From: Deltaproteobacteria bacterium HGW-Deltaproteobacteria-2
Lineage (GTDB): Bacteria > Desulfobacterota > Syntrophia > Syntrophales > Smithellaceae
Length of the DNA: 64,000 nucleotides
Reading direction: 5' to 3'
NCBI GenBank assembly: GCA_002840505.1
Contig: PHBC01000002.1
Span: 62,001 to 126,000 of the forward strand
This document shows, piece after piece, positions 16,068-25,966 of this stretch. The notes beneath the pieces were generated by a model, which was not told where the DNA came from, ran no database searches, and saw only the letters and a program-made list of their open reading frames with translations. How positions within the stretch are numbered: the first letter of the stretch is position 1; every line of letters starts with the position of its first letter. The position numbers were made by a program, and so were the translations under genes.

Positions 16068-16259
16068 CTGTTGGGTTAAATTAAGCTTAGTCATAAAATC
16101 AAAATTAAAGCGTTTAAAATTTGGTAATTCTTGATAGCTTTAATCAAAGGGAAGTCGTAATAACTGACCTGATTGAAAAGGTATTTGTGTGGCTGAAAAA
16201 AAAAGAATTTAAGAAAATAAGGAAAAATGTTTTGCTGAAAATTTAAAAGGGTATGGTAA

Positions 16260-16727
16260 ATGCAGCTGGATCAATTTTTAAAAATTGAATTTATCAATGC
16301 CAATTTGTTGGCCAAAACAAAAGTTGAAGTGTTGACTGAGTTAGTTAATACCTTAATCCATGGTGATCGTAATCTTAACCCGTTATTGATTGTTGAAACT
16401 TTACAACAGAGAGAAAATCTTGGTTCTACCGGGATAGGCGATGGAGTCGCCATTCCTCATGGGAAAACATCCGCGATTAATGATCTTATTATTGCTTTCG
16501 GGCGCAGCATAGAAGGTATCGATTATGATTCATCAGATGGGAAACCGGTACATCTTTTTTTCCTGCTTCTGGCGCCAGAGAACTCGGCTGGTCATCATTT
16601 AAAAGTTTTGGCTAAGATTTCAAAAATGTTAAAAATAGACAATTTCCGTAAAATGCTTTTGAAAGCAAAATCTCCAGGCGATTTGTATAAAATAATTATT
16701 GATCAAGATAAAATTTGCGTTTCTTAA
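16260..16727 (+). CDS. ptsN: Nitrogen PTS EIIA component (PtsN/EIIA-Ntr)
   Basis: A 155-residue fructose/mannitol-type EIIA domain. The phosphorylated histidine is His67 in VAIPHGKT. The preceding RENLGSTGIGDG is a hallmark of the group. EIIA-Ntr is a regulatory phosphocarrier, fed from EI-Ntr and NPr, that adjusts potassium uptake, sigma factor balance and nitrogen or carbon use. The spacing from hpf is 192 bases, AT-rich with no clear hairpin. No npr or EI gene is in the window. Confidence 0.93.
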   Translation: MQLDQFLKIEFINANLLAKTKVEVLTELVNTLIHGDRNLNPLLIVETLQQRENLGSTGIGDGVAIPHGKTSAINDLIIAFGRSIEGIDYDSSDGKPVHLFFLLLAPENSAGHHLKVLAKISKMLKIDNFRKMLLKAKSPGDLYKIIIDQDKICVS

Positions 16728-16914
16728 AGATTAAACCGAGAATACATTGTCCAACCACCAATTCACTGATCTGAATTAGTACTTATATCGAACAGATTTC
16801 CACTTCCCTAGAAATGTTATACGGACCTTGTTTTAAAAAGAAAGTTCCATTTTCTGGCAATTTTAATAAAAATCTGCTAAAAAATTACATATTAGACTAA
16901 AAGGTGACAGAAAA

Positions 16915-17781
16915 ATGAAAAATCTTCGAGTCGTGATTATCACCGGTCTTTCCGGCTCGGGTAAAAGTACCGCACTCAGGGCTTTGGAAGATATTGGTTT
17001 CTTCTGCGTCGATAACCTTCCTGTTATTTTGTTGCCGAAATTTCTTGCCATAACAACAGTCTCTTCTCCGGAAATAAAACGAGTGGCCATGGTCATGGAT
17101 TTACGGGAAAGAAGCTTTCTCGATAAGTACGAGCGAATATTTGCGGGACTAAAACAAAAAGGATACAAAATTGAGATTCTTTTCCTTGAATCCAGCGACG
17201 AATCTCTATTACATCGCTTTAGTGAGACCAGACGTATTCATCCTCTTTCCGAAAGGGGAATGATTATGGAGGGCATCCTGATGGAAAGAGAAAAGTTGTC
17301 ATCCTTAAAAAAAATGGCTGACAAAATTATTGATACAACTTCTGTTAATGTTCATCAGCTAAAAGATATAGTGCAACGTCATTTTTTGCCATCCTCCAGA
17401 AAGAAGAAAATGGCCATTAATATGACTTCCTTCGGCTATCGTTATGGGTTGCCTGCTGATGCTGATCTTGTCTTTGATGTAAGGTTTCTGCCCAACCCTT
17501 ATTTTGTTGAAAATTTAAAAAATTATGACGGGCATAATGTTAAAGTGCATAACTACGTTATGCATAACAAACAAAGCAAAGAATTTCTGAAAAAAATATT
17601 GGATTTGATGAATTTACTCATTCCCCTATATGAAAAAGAGGGGAAAGTGCGCTTGAATATTGCCATGGGTTGTACGGGCGGCAAGCATCGCTCTGTAGTT
17701 ATGGCTAATAAACTGGCCTCGCATTTCTCGTCGATGAAGTATTTGGTCAATCTAAATCATCGCGATATTAATAAAAATTAG
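16915..17781 (+). CDS. rapZ: RNase adapter protein / nucleotide-binding protein RapZ (YvcJ family)
   Basis: A 288-residue P-loop protein. Walker [10 protein letters not shown] (11-19) is followed by the family segments [11 protein letters not shown] and [10 protein letters not shown], and the C-terminal domain ends with [13 protein letters not shown], the signature of RapZ/YvcJ. In E. coli it presents GlmZ RNA to RNase E to control glucosamine-6-P synthase; in other bacteria the targets are mostly unknown. AAGGTG lies 8 bases before the ATG. It closes the rpoN run and converges on the M23 peptidase gene. Confidence 0.93.
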   Translation: MKNLRVVIITGLSGSGKSTALRALEDIGFFCVDNLPVILLPKFLAITTVSSPEIKRVAMVMDLRERSFLDKYERIFAGLKQKGYKIEILFLESSDESLLHRFSETRRIHPLSERGMIMEGILMEREKLSSLKKMADKIIDTTSVNVHQLKDIVQRHFLPSSRKKKMAINMTSFGYRYGLPADADLVFDVRFLPNPYFVENLKNYDGHNVKVHNYVMHNKQSKEFLKKILDLMNLLIPLYEKEGKVRLNIAMGCTGGKHRSVVMANKLASHFSSMKYLVNLNHRDINKN

Positions 17782-17795
17782 AAGAGTTCTTGAAA

Positions 17796-17818
17796 CCTTC
17801 TCTTTATTAGAGAGAAGG
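17796..17818. terminator. Hairpin between convergent rapZ and M23 genes
   Basis: A perfect 8-bp stem, CCTTCTCT (17796-17803) and AGAGAAGG (17811-17818), with a 7-base loop. It lies in the 49-base gap between the two stops and is a candidate bidirectional terminator. Neither side has a strong T-run, so intrinsic termination may be weak. Confidence 0.5.
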
Positions 17819-17830
17819 AAAAGAATAATA

Positions 17831-19147
17831 CTACCTGATGATATTGTCTTTAATCCAATGCGGATCCCACCACTCCTGCGGATTGACAAATTGTCCACCG
17901 GCAAGAATACTGAAATGTAGATGATCTCCACCAGCTAGACCGGACAATCCGGAATTGCCGATTTTTTCACCCTTCGCTACATTCTTGCCGACGCTCGTAT
18001 TAATGACGGATAAATGACCGTATAAGCTGAACAAGCCCAGTCCGTGATCGATAATAACAGCGTTTCCGTAAATGCCCAATGTTCCCATGAAGACAACAAC
18101 GCCGCTGTTGGCGGCCTCAATAGGTGCCTGAGCGTTGGATGCCAGGTCAACCCCGGTGTGAATAGATTCACCGACAATTTTACGATCAAAGACATAATCT
18201 CTCTTGTCACCGTAAAGAGCCATGGGAGCCGCATTACTCATGCGCAGGAAAGTTCCTTCCCAAAGAGCTTTAGGTGTAGACTTTTTGCAAATATTTTGAA
18301 TGGTCAGCAAATTTTCGTTACGCGTTTGAGAATTGATATAGGTAAATACTTCCAGTGGAGTTTTGCCTTGTAAAGACGGAATCATTGCTTGAAATTCAGG
18401 CATTTTCTGCTGCAAAAAACTTGCACTCAAATTCATTTTATCGTGACGGAATTTCTTTGCCTTAATAACGCAGGGGAAGGCAACATTTGTTTCGTTACCG
18501 GCTTCATCACGAGCGAAAATCATTATTCTGGTCTTGGTTTTATCTGCATCCATCGGTACTGCGAAATAAATGACATAAGAAGCCTTATTGTCAATCAGTG
18601 TGGCTTGGCCGGGAGTAAAACAATTATTAATGTAAGCTCCTGTATCAGTAATTTTTTTAGATGACTGGTAAGCGATAAAGCCTGTACCACCCTGATTTAT
18701 GTAATTGACGGTTTTCAGCAGATTAATCTGTGGCGGAATTGTATCAATTTTCACATTTTGGGATAAAATATTTTGATTTTTGAAAAGAGAATAGTCCGTA
18801 GCCGAAACTTTGATAGTGGCCGGGCCGTCATGGAGTTTCAAATCAGCTGTATTTACAGCAATGGATAAGCTTTCCTGTTTTTTCCCTTTGGAGGGGATTT
18901 TTTTATCTGCCAAAATCTGGCCTTTGTTATCCTGGATAATTTCCACATTCAAATGTGAAAGACCGCTCTGTGAATCGGAAAAATTAATTTCCAATATTTT
19001 TTGTCTGCCGATGGCGGTAACACCTTGAACAAATTTGATTGCGGGTTTCCCTAATTCCACATAACTGCCGAAGAAAAACCAACCCAGAGCAACGATAACT
19101 AAAATGGCTATAGAAATTTTGATATATAATAAATTGAATCTTTTCAT
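17831..19147 (-). CDS. M23-family metallopeptidase, membrane-anchored
   Basis: A 438-residue peptidoglycan-peptidase-type protein. Residues 9-28 are an N-terminal membrane anchor, so the body is periplasmic. Residues ~35-230 are Ig-like beta-rich repeats (DSQSGLSHLNVEI, ARDEAGNETNVAF). Residues ~325-425 are the LytM/M23 domain: His330 and Asp334 of HTGVD, the YGNAVIIDHGLG core and His411 of GGDHLHF, with His409 also kept. With all ligands present it should be an active endopeptidase rather than a degenerate activator. Cell-wall remodelling is the likely role. Confidence 0.9.
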   Translation of the reverse strand: MKRFNLLYIKISIAILVIVALGWFFFGSYVELGKPAIKFVQGVTAIGRQKILEINFSDSQSGLSHLNVEIIQDNKGQILADKKIPSKGKKQESLSIAVNTADLKLHDGPATIKVSATDYSLFKNQNILSQNVKIDTIPPQINLLKTVNYINQGGTGFIAYQSSKKITDTGAYINNCFTPGQATLIDNKASYVIYFAVPMDADKTKTRIMIFARDEAGNETNVAFPCVIKAKKFRHDKMNLSASFLQQKMPEFQAMIPSLQGKTPLEVFTYINSQTRNENLLTIQNICKKSTPKALWEGTFLRMSNAAPMALYGDKRDYVFDRKIVGESIHTGVDLASNAQAPIEAANSGVVVFMGTLGIYGNAVIIDHGLGLFSLYGHLSVINTSVGKNVAKGEKIGNSGLSGLAGGDHLHFSILAGGQFVNPQEWWDPHWIKDNIIR

Positions 19148-19399
19148 AATAATCCCCTAAAAATGTGAGATGATGCGTCTGCGGGGCTTATAATAACTTT
19201 AATGATGTTTTGCAAGACAAATCTCCGCGCCAAATAAAGGTTAGTTCAATACTAAACTTTTCTAAAATATATTGAAGGTAATAAAGATAATTATGCCTTG
19301 ATATTGTTGAAAAGCGCTGTTATATTTCGTAAATAGATTGAGTGCAGTTGTATTTCTGATGAGCGGTTTGAATAACAATATATCGGGAAGATTAGTGAT

Positions 19400-20608
19400 A
19401 TGCTGGAGAACAAAAAAATTGTTTTAGGTGTTACCGGAGGCATTGCCGCCTACAAGGCGGCGGAATTAATTCGTGCGCTCATTAAGTCAGGGGCGCAGGT
19501 AAAAGTTATCATGACGAAAAGCGCAAAAGAATTTATCACGCCCTTAACACTGCAGACACTTTCACAGAATCAGGTCTATACGGATATGTTTGTTCCGGCG
19601 GATAAATATGAAATGGCACACATAACTCTTGCGGAATTTGCCGACGCGTTTGTTATTGCACCGGCAACGGCAAACATAATCGGAAAAATTGCTTCGGGCA
19701 TTGGCGATGATTTGTTATCTACTACAATTATGGCTCAGGAAAAACCAACGCTTATTTGTCCGGCCATGAATGACAAAATGCTTGCCAATCCCATCGTTCA
19801 GAAAAATATAAATAAACTTAAAAAATTCGGTTACGCTGTAATGGAAAGTGCGGAAGGCGAGCTTGCATGCAAAACAAAGGGGAAGGGGCGTTTGCCGGAT
19901 ATTGCGGAAATTGTCGAAGCAGTAGAAATCCTTCTTACTCCCAAAGACTTTGCCGGCGTGAAGATTTTAATTACAGCCGGTCCTACTGAAGAGCCTTTGG
20001 ATCCTGTACGTTTTATTACCAACTTATCATCGGGCAAAATGGGCTATGCATTGGCCGTCGAAGCGCACAGAAGAGGCGCTGAAGTTACTTTAATCAGCGG
20101 TCCGACAAATTTACCCCTGCCACCGGTAGGGAAAATCATCAAAGTGCGTACGGCAAAAGAAATGCACAAAGCAGTTATGGATAATTATAAAAAAGCTGCA
20201 GTTATTATTAAAGCCGCTGCCGTAGCCGATTATAGCCCCAAAGAATTAGCTACGGAAAAAATCAAAAAAGACAAGAAAACTCTTTCTCTGGAATTGAAAA
20301 ATAATCCTGATATCATTGCCGATGTCGGAAGGAATAAAGGCAGGCGCATACTAGTTGGTTTTGCGATGGAGACGCAAAATCTGTTGGCTAACGCCAGAGA
20401 GAAACTCAAAAAGAAAAACATGGATTTGATTGTTGCCAATAATTTACGGGAAGAAGGCGCCGGTTTCCGGACAGATACAAATATAATTACGATAATTGAT
20501 CGCGCAGGTAAAGCAGAGTCTTTAGAGAAGATGACTAAAATAGAAGCGGCGGGCGCGATTCTTGATCGCGTCAAAAAAATAATTAAAAAAAGTAATGGTA
20601 AAAAATAA
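19400..20608 (+). CDS. coaBC: Bifunctional phosphopantothenoylcysteine decarboxylase / phosphopantothenate-cysteine ligase
   Basis: A 402-residue Dfp/CoaBC protein for coenzyme A synthesis. The N-terminal flavoprotein decarboxylase (1-185) has VTGGIAAYKAAEL, the His of EMAHITLAE, the PAMNDKM motif and the catalytic-Cys loop GELACKTKGKGR. The C-terminal ligase (186-402) has LITAGPTEEPLDPVRFI and NLSSGKMGYALA, then KAAAVADYSP. Both halves look intact. The UDG gene starts 17 bases after its stop. Confidence 0.96.
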   Translation: MLENKKIVLGVTGGIAAYKAAELIRALIKSGAQVKVIMTKSAKEFITPLTLQTLSQNQVYTDMFVPADKYEMAHITLAEFADAFVIAPATANIIGKIASGIGDDLLSTTIMAQEKPTLICPAMNDKMLANPIVQKNINKLKKFGYAVMESAEGELACKTKGKGRLPDIAEIVEAVEILLTPKDFAGVKILITAGPTEEPLDPVRFITNLSSGKMGYALAVEAHRRGAEVTLISGPTNLPLPPVGKIIKVRTAKEMHKAVMDNYKKAAVIIKAAAVADYSPKELATEKIKKDKKTLSLELKNNPDIIADVGRNKGRRILVGFAMETQNLLANAREKLKKKNMDLIVANNLREEGAGFRTDTNIITIIDRAGKAESLEKMTKIEAAGAILDRVKKIIKKSNGKK

Positions 20609-20625
20609 CGGGAGAACATTTTAAT

Positions 20626-21333
20626 TTGGCGGCGGAAGAATTACAGAGGGAATTGCTTAAAGCTGTTAAGGCGCTGAAGGGGCAAGTGATAAACAGAGAC
20701 AGCTTGTCTGTCGGGATTGATTGGAAAAAGACACGTCCGGTGTCCGCATCAGTCAGTCATGTGAAAACCGGTGGCTCAACAAAAGAAGACATGTTGAAAA
20801 TAGTTCATCAGGAAATGGCAAACTGTCAGCTTTGCCCCTTGGGAAAAACAAGAAAAAATCTTGTTTTTGGCGTTGGTAATCCCGAAGCGAAAATAGTTTT
20901 TGTCGGGGAAGCGCCCGGGGCTGATGAAGATGAACAGGGGCTGCCCTTTGTAGGAAGGGCTGGACAACTCTTGACGGACATTATTAAGGCGATGGGTTAT
21001 CAACGTAAAGATGTTTACATCTGCAATATTCTCAAATGCCGTCCGCCGGGTAATCGCAATCCACAACCGGATGAAATAAGCAAATGCGAATCTTTTTTAA
21101 AAAAACAATTGCAGATTATTACACCAAAAATAATATGTGCTTTAGGAACCTTTGCCGCCAAGACGCTATTAAATACTGATATACCCATATCCGCATTACG
21201 CGGCCGTTTTCATTCCTACGAGGGAATAAAATTAATGCCGACATATCATCCGGCATATCTTTTACGTAACCCTTCGGCCAAAAAACAAGTCTGGGAAGAT
21301 GTCCAGATGATTATGAAAGAAGTTAAGCCCTAA
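20626..21333 (+). CDS. Uracil-DNA glycosylase, type 4/5 (iron-sulfur)
   Basis: A 235-residue glycosylase that removes uracil from DNA. The core begins with [10 protein letters not shown], then motif [21 protein letters not shown] and motif [10 protein letters not shown], and it has four cysteines placed for a [4Fe-4S] cluster (CQLC, CNILKC and CESFL). An ~60-residue N-terminal extension is Lys-rich and typical of deltaproteobacterial members. The start is a TTG at 20626 with a GGGAGA site upstream; no earlier ATG fits. Likely cotranscribed with coaBC. Confidence 0.9.
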   Translation: MAAEELQRELLKAVKALKGQVINRDSLSVGIDWKKTRPVSASVSHVKTGGSTKEDMLKIVHQEMANCQLCPLGKTRKNLVFGVGNPEAKIVFVGEAPGADEDEQGLPFVGRAGQLLTDIIKAMGYQRKDVYICNILKCRPPGNRNPQPDEISKCESFLKKQLQIITPKIICALGTFAAKTLLNTDIPISALRGRFHSYEGIKLMPTYHPAYLLRNPSAKKQVWEDVQMIMKEVKP

Positions 21334-21366
21334 TCATTCAAAACAATTAGCGAAAGAGGTGAAACA

Positions 21367-22668
21367 ATGTCCAGGAAGATAATTTTCACATTGATTGCGG
21401 TTTTATTACTCATGAGTTTTGGAACTTGGGCCGAAGAGAAGAAACCGGTATTTAATGTTATTACAATCGATGGCGTTATTACATCGCCGACGGCAAAATA
21501 TATCTCCAAAAGCATAGAAGATGCAAAAAAAGATAATGCTGAAGGTTTGATAATTTTACTCGACACACCTGGCGGAATGGACACGGCAATGCGCGATATC
21601 GCTAAAAGTATTCTCAATGCGCCACTGCCGGTAATCGTTTTCGTTTCTCCTCCTGGAGCTCGTGCCGCATCGGCGGGAGTTATTATTACGGAAGCGGCTC
21701 ACATAGCCGCAATGGCTCCCGGTACAAATATTGGAGCCGCTCATCCCGTGGCGATCGGTCTTGGCGGCGGGAAGGATATGGATAAAACAATGTCTGCGAA
21801 AGTGGAAAACGACGCTGCCGCTTACGCTCGCAGTATTGCAAAATCAAGAGGGCGCTCTGAAGAATGGGCCGAAAAAGCTGTGCGCAAAAGCGAATCAATA
21901 ACTGCCGAAGAAGCGCTTAAACTAAAAGTTATTGATTTTGTAGCTCCTGATATCGAGAAACTTTTAGTTGCCATTGATCAAAAAGAAGTAAATTTGGCCA
22001 AAGGTAAAAAGAAAATATCAACAAAAAATGCCGTAATTAATAATAAGAAAATGGGGACACGTCAGGGGATTCTTGCTGCTATTTCCGATCCGAATATTTC
22101 TTATATTCTTTTGTTAGTAGGATTGGCAGGCTTGTATTTCGAACTTTCCACACCCGGAGCAATATTACCCGGAGTAATCGGCGGCATATCGCTCTTGCTG
22201 GCGTTTTTTGGTCTGTCCACATTGCCGGTAAATTATACCGGAATATTAATGATAATATTCGGTGTAATTTTATTTATTGCGGAGATAAAAGTTATGAGTC
22301 ACGGCATGCTTACTGTCGGAGGGATAATTTCACTAATTATGGGATCATTATTATTATTTGATACAACGGAGCCTGCCTTACGCCTTTCTTTTCAGGTTTT
22401 GATTCCGGCCGTTTTGGTTGCTTCCGGTTTCTTTATTGTGGTTATCTGGCTGGCGATTAAAGCGCAAATGCGGAAACATTTTTCAGGATCGGAAGCAATG
22501 GTCGGTGCCGAGGCGGAAGTGATGAAGGATATTGACGAAGAAGGGGAAGTATTTTTAATGGGAGAGTACTGGAAAGCTTCAAGTAAAGAACCGGTTAAGA
22601 AAGGGGCAAAAGTAAGGGTTGTTAAGGTTGTAGGTCTGAGATTAATCGTGGAAGAAATAAAAAAATAA
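21367..22668 (+). CDS. Long-form NfeD protein (membrane-bound ClpP-class serine protease)
   Basis: A 433-residue NfeD. A signal peptide ends near TWA-EE (22). The protease part (30-215) has the ClpP-like LDTPGG segment and nucleophile Ser102 in GARAASAGV, with a candidate general-base Lys in MSAKVEND. Four or five transmembrane helices lie at about 245-370, and an OB-fold NfeD domain follows (VGAEAEVMKD ... GAKVRVVKVVGLRLIV). Such proteins pair with stomatin-type SPFH proteins, which is the next gene. Role: membrane protein quality control, by analogy with the PH1510/PH1511 pair. Confidence 0.92.
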   Translation: MSRKIIFTLIAVLLLMSFGTWAEEKKPVFNVITIDGVITSPTAKYISKSIEDAKKDNAEGLIILLDTPGGMDTAMRDIAKSILNAPLPVIVFVSPPGARAASAGVIITEAAHIAAMAPGTNIGAAHPVAIGLGGGKDMDKTMSAKVENDAAAYARSIAKSRGRSEEWAEKAVRKSESITAEEALKLKVIDFVAPDIEKLLVAIDQKEVNLAKGKKKISTKNAVINNKKMGTRQGILAAISDPNISYILLLVGLAGLYFELSTPGAILPGVIGGISLLLAFFGLSTLPVNYTGILMIIFGVILFIAEIKVMSHGMLTVGGIISLIMGSLLLFDTTEPALRLSFQVLIPAVLVASGFFIVVIWLAIKAQMRKHFSGSEAMVGAEAEVMKDIDEEGEVFLMGEYWKASSKEPVKKGAKVRVVKVVGLRLIVEEIKK

Positions 22669-22707
22669 CTAATATTTTAAGGAATAAATTAAGGGAGGAT
22701 AATTATA

Positions 22708-23472
22708 ATGATTGGTACTTTTTCTTTGCCTTTAGTTGTTGTTATCGTATTGATTGTAATGTTTTTGGCATCCGCAATCAAGATAATGAACGAATACGAA
22801 AGGGCTGTTATTTTTCGTTTAGGCCGCATCAGAGATGTCAAAGGACCGGGATTGATTATTATTATTCCCGGCATTGACAGAGTGGTGAAGATAGATATGA
22901 GGACAATTACCATGGATGTTCCTCCTCAGGATGTTATAACGAAAGACAATGTTTCGATCAAAGTAAGCGCCGTTGTTTATTTTCGCGTTATGGATGCAAA
23001 TTCCGCCGTGACCAATGTGGAAAACTATCTCTTCGCCACATCACAGCTCGCCCAGACCACACTCAGAAGTGTCTGCGGCCAGATGGAACTTGATGAAATC
23101 CTTTCCGAACGCGAGAAGATTAACATGCGTTTGCAGGAAATTCTCGATCGCAGCACTGAACCATGGGGCATTAAAATATCGCTGGTGGAAGTCAAACACA
23201 TTGATTTACCCGAAGAAATGAAACGTTCTATGGCGAAACAGGCCGAAGCGGAAAGAGAAAGAAGGGCAAAGGTCATTAACGCGGAAGGTGAATTCCAGGC
23301 CGCGCAGAAATTAATTGAAGCTGCGGCTTTAATGGAAACTCAGCCGATGTCATTGCAGCTGCGTTATTTGCAGACGTTGAACCAGATTGCGTCGGAAAAT
23401 AATTCCACAACGGTATTCCCGATACCGATTGATCTTTTTAAACCATTTTTAAAATTGGCTGAAAAATCTTAA
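22708..23472 (+). CDS. Slipin / stomatin-like SPFH-domain membrane protein
   Basis: A 254-residue protein with an N-terminal membrane segment (6-24), the SPFH domain beginning with [13 protein letters not shown], and the slipin hallmark segments [30 protein letters not shown] and [17 protein letters not shown] coiled-coil Ala/Glu-rich stretch ([20 protein letters not shown]) follows. Slipins form ring-shaped membrane scaffolds and are classic partners, and in archaea substrates, of the NfeD protease encoded 40 bases upstream. GGGAGG lies before the ATG. Confidence 0.95.
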   Translation: MIGTFSLPLVVVIVLIVMFLASAIKIMNEYERAVIFRLGRIRDVKGPGLIIIIPGIDRVVKIDMRTITMDVPPQDVITKDNVSIKVSAVVYFRVMDANSAVTNVENYLFATSQLAQTTLRSVCGQMELDEILSEREKINMRLQEILDRSTEPWGIKISLVEVKHIDLPEEMKRSMAKQAEAERERRAKVINAEGEFQAAQKLIEAAALMETQPMSLQLRYLQTLNQIASENNSTTVFPIPIDLFKPFLKLAEKS

Positions 23473-23480
23473 AAAATGTA

Positions 23481-23504
23481 AGGCAGGAGTATAAACTCCT
23501 GCCT
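23481..23504 (+). terminator. Terminator-like hairpin after the slipin gene
   Basis: A perfect 10-bp stem, AGGCAGGAGT (23481-23490) and ACTCCTGCCT (23495-23504), with an ATAA loop, starting 9 bases after the slipin stop. AT-rich sequence with scattered T follows, so it should at least reduce read-through into the next gene. Confidence 0.7.
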
Positions 23505-23537
23505 GCAAAATATAATTTTATTTTTGGAGGGAAACTT

Positions 23538-23849
23538 ATGCCTAACGAAAAGCGCAATATTATTACCGGTGGTCTTATTTTAATTACTTTAGGTATATTA
23601 ATCTTTGTAAGCAGGACATCAATTTATAGTTTTGGTCAAACATGGCCGATATTGATAATTGTTATTGGAATTTCCACAATTTTTCAGAGAGCAAAAGATT
23701 TTGGCGGCTGGTTTATAACAATTGCGGGAGTATTGTTTCTCGCAAATGAATTTTATGGTCTTGAACTTTCCAAATTCAACAAATATTTATTGCCTGCAGT
23801 CCTGGTCTTACTGGGAATATTTCTTATATTAAGACGAAAGAAAAAATGA
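23538..23849 (+). CDS. Small integral membrane protein, LiaF/LiaI-like transmembrane domain
   Basis: A 103-residue protein with about four predicted membrane spans: residues 9-23, 35-48, 58-72 and 83-97. The repeated pattern (GGLILITLGILIFVSR, then WPILIIVIGISTIFQ and LPAVLVLLGIFLILRRKKK) is that of the LiaI/LiaF-like transmembrane region found in many small envelope-stress proteins. It has a strong GGAGGG ribosome site. It follows the nfeD-slipin pair after a terminator-like hairpin; no specific function can be given. Confidence 0.75.
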   Translation: MPNEKRNIITGGLILITLGILIFVSRTSIYSFGQTWPILIIVIGISTIFQRAKDFGGWFITIAGVLFLANEFYGLELSKFNKYLLPAVLVLLGIFLILRRKKK

Positions 23850-23883
23850 TTGAGTAATAATTACCGAACGGGATTTTATAAAT

Positions 23884-25065
23884 ATGACTATTGCTAAAAA
23901 AATCAAATCATCAATGTCTCAATCATCGATGATCCGCAAGATGTTTGAGGAAGGAATTCTTCTTAAAAGAAAACATGGTACGGATAAGGTTTATGATTTC
24001 AGTCTGGGGAATCCCAACGTGGAACAGCCGGACGAATTTAAATCCGAGCTGATTAACCTGGCCCATGAAATTATCCACTTGAAACACGGTTATACGCCCA
24101 ATGCCGGATATCCCGAGACAAGACAGGCTATTGCCGGCAAAATCAATAGGACAACAGGGTTGAAGATGTCAGCAGATCATATTGTGATGTCCTGCGGCGC
24201 CGGAGGAGCGCTAAACGTCATTTTTAAGGCACTCCTTGATCCCGGTGATGAAGTGATTATTCTTAAACCTTTCTTTGTTGAATATCCTTTTTACATTGAA
24301 AATTATAGTGGTGTCGTCAAGTATGCTCAAACCAAAGCTGATTTTTCTTTGGATATCGCCGCTATTTCCAAGGCGATTAACAGAAGGACAAAGGCGATTA
24401 TCATTAATTCGCCCAATAATCCGACCGGTAAGGTTTACAGCAAAAAAAATATCACGGATTTAGCCAGGCTGTTGAAAGAAAAGGGCCGGGCATACAACAA
24501 GGCAATCTATCTTATCTCTGATGAACCGTATGCGGAAATAGTATTTGATGGTGTCACCGTGCCCAGTGTACTGAAGGCTTATGCCAACAGCATTGTGGCC
24601 TATTCTTATTCCAAGACTTTGTCTTTGCCGGGAGAACGAATTGGTTATATTGCCGTCAATCCGAAAATTCATGAATCCGACAATTTAATCAACGCGCTGA
24701 TTCTATGCACGAGAATTATGGGATTTGTGCATGCGCCGGCTCTGATGCAGCGGATAGTTGCCAGACTTCAGGATGTGGCTGTTGATGTGAAAGTCTATCA
24801 GAAAAAGCGTGATTTGCTCTGTGCAGGTTTGGCTAAAGCAGGATACAAATTTGTAAAACCACAGGGAGCATTTTATTTATTTGTAAAAAGCCCGATTCCC
24901 GATGATGTAGAATTTGTCAAAATGCTTTTGAAAAAAAATATACTTGTCGTGCCCGGGAGCGGTTTCGGTGGACCAGGCTATTTCCGTATTGCCTATTGTG
25001 TCGATGATGCGACAATCATCAATTCCATGAAGGGTTTTGCGGAAGCAATCAATGACACTCGCTAA
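23884..25065 (+). CDS. PLP-dependent aminotransferase, class I/II
   Basis: A 393-residue fold-type I aminotransferase. The PLP lysine is Lys244 (YSYSKTLSLPGERIGY), with the Asn of SPNNPTG (176-182), the Asp of SDEPYAEI and the Arg of YFRIAYCV in the expected places. It belongs to the aspartate aminotransferase-like Igamma group, which acts on amino acids with 2-oxo acids; the exact substrate cannot be told. The gap from the previous gene is 34 bases. Repeat sequences start immediately after its stop. Confidence 0.88.
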   Translation: MTIAKKIKSSMSQSSMIRKMFEEGILLKRKHGTDKVYDFSLGNPNVEQPDEFKSELINLAHEIIHLKHGYTPNAGYPETRQAIAGKINRTTGLKMSADHIVMSCGAGGALNVIFKALLDPGDEVIILKPFFVEYPFYIENYSGVVKYAQTKADFSLDIAAISKAINRRTKAIIINSPNNPTGKVYSKKNITDLARLLKEKGRAYNKAIYLISDEPYAEIVFDGVTVPSVLKAYANSIVAYSYSKTLSLPGERIGYIAVNPKIHESDNLINALILCTRIMGFVHAPALMQRIVARLQDVAVDVKVYQKKRDLLCAGLAKAGYKFVKPQGAFYLFVKSPIPDDVEFVKMLLKKNILVVPGSGFGGPGYFRIAYCVDDATIINSMKGFAEAINDTR

Positions 25066-25071
25066 AAACGA

Positions 25072-25353
25072 ATCCCGACGGGATGAAGTTTGAAGCGTAA
25101 GTGGAATTGATCCCGAAAGCGAAGCTATTCGGGATCAAATGCGGGAGATTCCTCCTTGCCGTCTCGTATGACAATAGATAATGTTTTTAAATCATATATT
25201 TAGATATAGGACTTAAAGTATTTTCGATGGGGTTTATTTCGCAAATTTGCGGTGTTTATGATATTACAGTGAAGCTCAAATTTTAAAAACGCAGTAAATT
25301 AGAATTTGTAAACTGAAATATCCCGCAAAACGGAGGGGCAGAGACCCGTGATA
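25072..25353. repeat. Hairpin repeats in the gap 25066-25407 (copy E)
   Basis: This 342-base gap has no gene. It holds a short palindrome ATCCCG-A-CGGGAT (25072-25084) and a strong hairpin with 11-bp arms TTGATCCCGAA (25107-25117) and TTCGGGATCAA (25128-25138) around an AGCGAAGCTA loop. It also holds TATCCCGCAAAACGGAGGGG, then CAGAGACCCGTGAT, from 25319 to 25352, which matches the 3' part of copy A at 5446-5479. The middle (about 25145-25310) is AT-rich with nothing recognised. Confidence 0.65.
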
Positions 25354-25407
25354 CAAGATCCATATAAACAATGTTGGACATAAAATTAATGACCAAAGGA
25401 GGATTAA

Positions 25408-25857
25408 ATGAAACTACGAAAAACATTGTTATTAGTATCGGTTATATTTTTGCTTGTTTCATTAGCATCACTAGCCACAGCATCTGAATTCGATTGGATG
25501 CCAAAATTTAATATTCAAGCACAAGCAGATCCATCTGGATTCCGTGCAAGGATCGCCACTCGTTTTAATATCGGGGATGCACAGATCACAACCGTACTCA
25601 GTAATTTTTCCCAACCTGCGGATGCCTATGTCGCTCTGCGATTGGGAGAAATGTCCGGAAAACCAATTGACTACGTGACTGAACAATACAAAGAAGGTAA
25701 AGGTCGAGGGTGGGGTGCACTGGCAAAAAGTCTGGGTATTAAACCCGGTTCTCCAGAGTTCCATGCCCTCAAACGCGGTGATGATCTCTATGGCCAAAAA
25801 GGTAAAGGTAAGAATAAGAGCAAGAGCAAGGGCAAGGGCAAAAAATTAAATAAGTAA
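25408..25857 (+). CDS. Small secreted protein of unknown function with Lys/Gly-rich tail
   Basis: A 149-residue exported protein. A clean signal peptide ends at about residue 25 (LATA-SEF). The mature part has a conserved-looking segment with YVALRLGEMSGKPIDYV and, at residues 98-123, KGRGWGALAKSLGIKPGSPE then FHALKRG. The tail (130-149) is almost only Lys, Gly, Ser and Asn and very basic. I recall similar proteins of unknown role in Geobacter and relatives, but this was not checked. A strong AAAGGAGG site precedes the ATG. The basic tail suggests contact with an acidic polymer such as LPS, nucleic acid or mineral; this is inference. Confidence 0.8.
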   Translation: MKLRKTLLLVSVIFLLVSLASLATASEFDWMPKFNIQAQADPSGFRARIATRFNIGDAQITTVLSNFSQPADAYVALRLGEMSGKPIDYVTEQYKEGKGRGWGALAKSLGIKPGSPEFHALKRGDDLYGQKGKGKNKSKSKGKGKKLNK

Positions 25858-25966
25858 AAGCAAAAAAAGTATGTCACTGATGAAAGGAAATAACCTGAGA
25901 AATATCAAACAAGCCACTCAAGCCGATCGCAGCTTGCTGGGATGCTCCGAATGATTTTCTCGTGAA

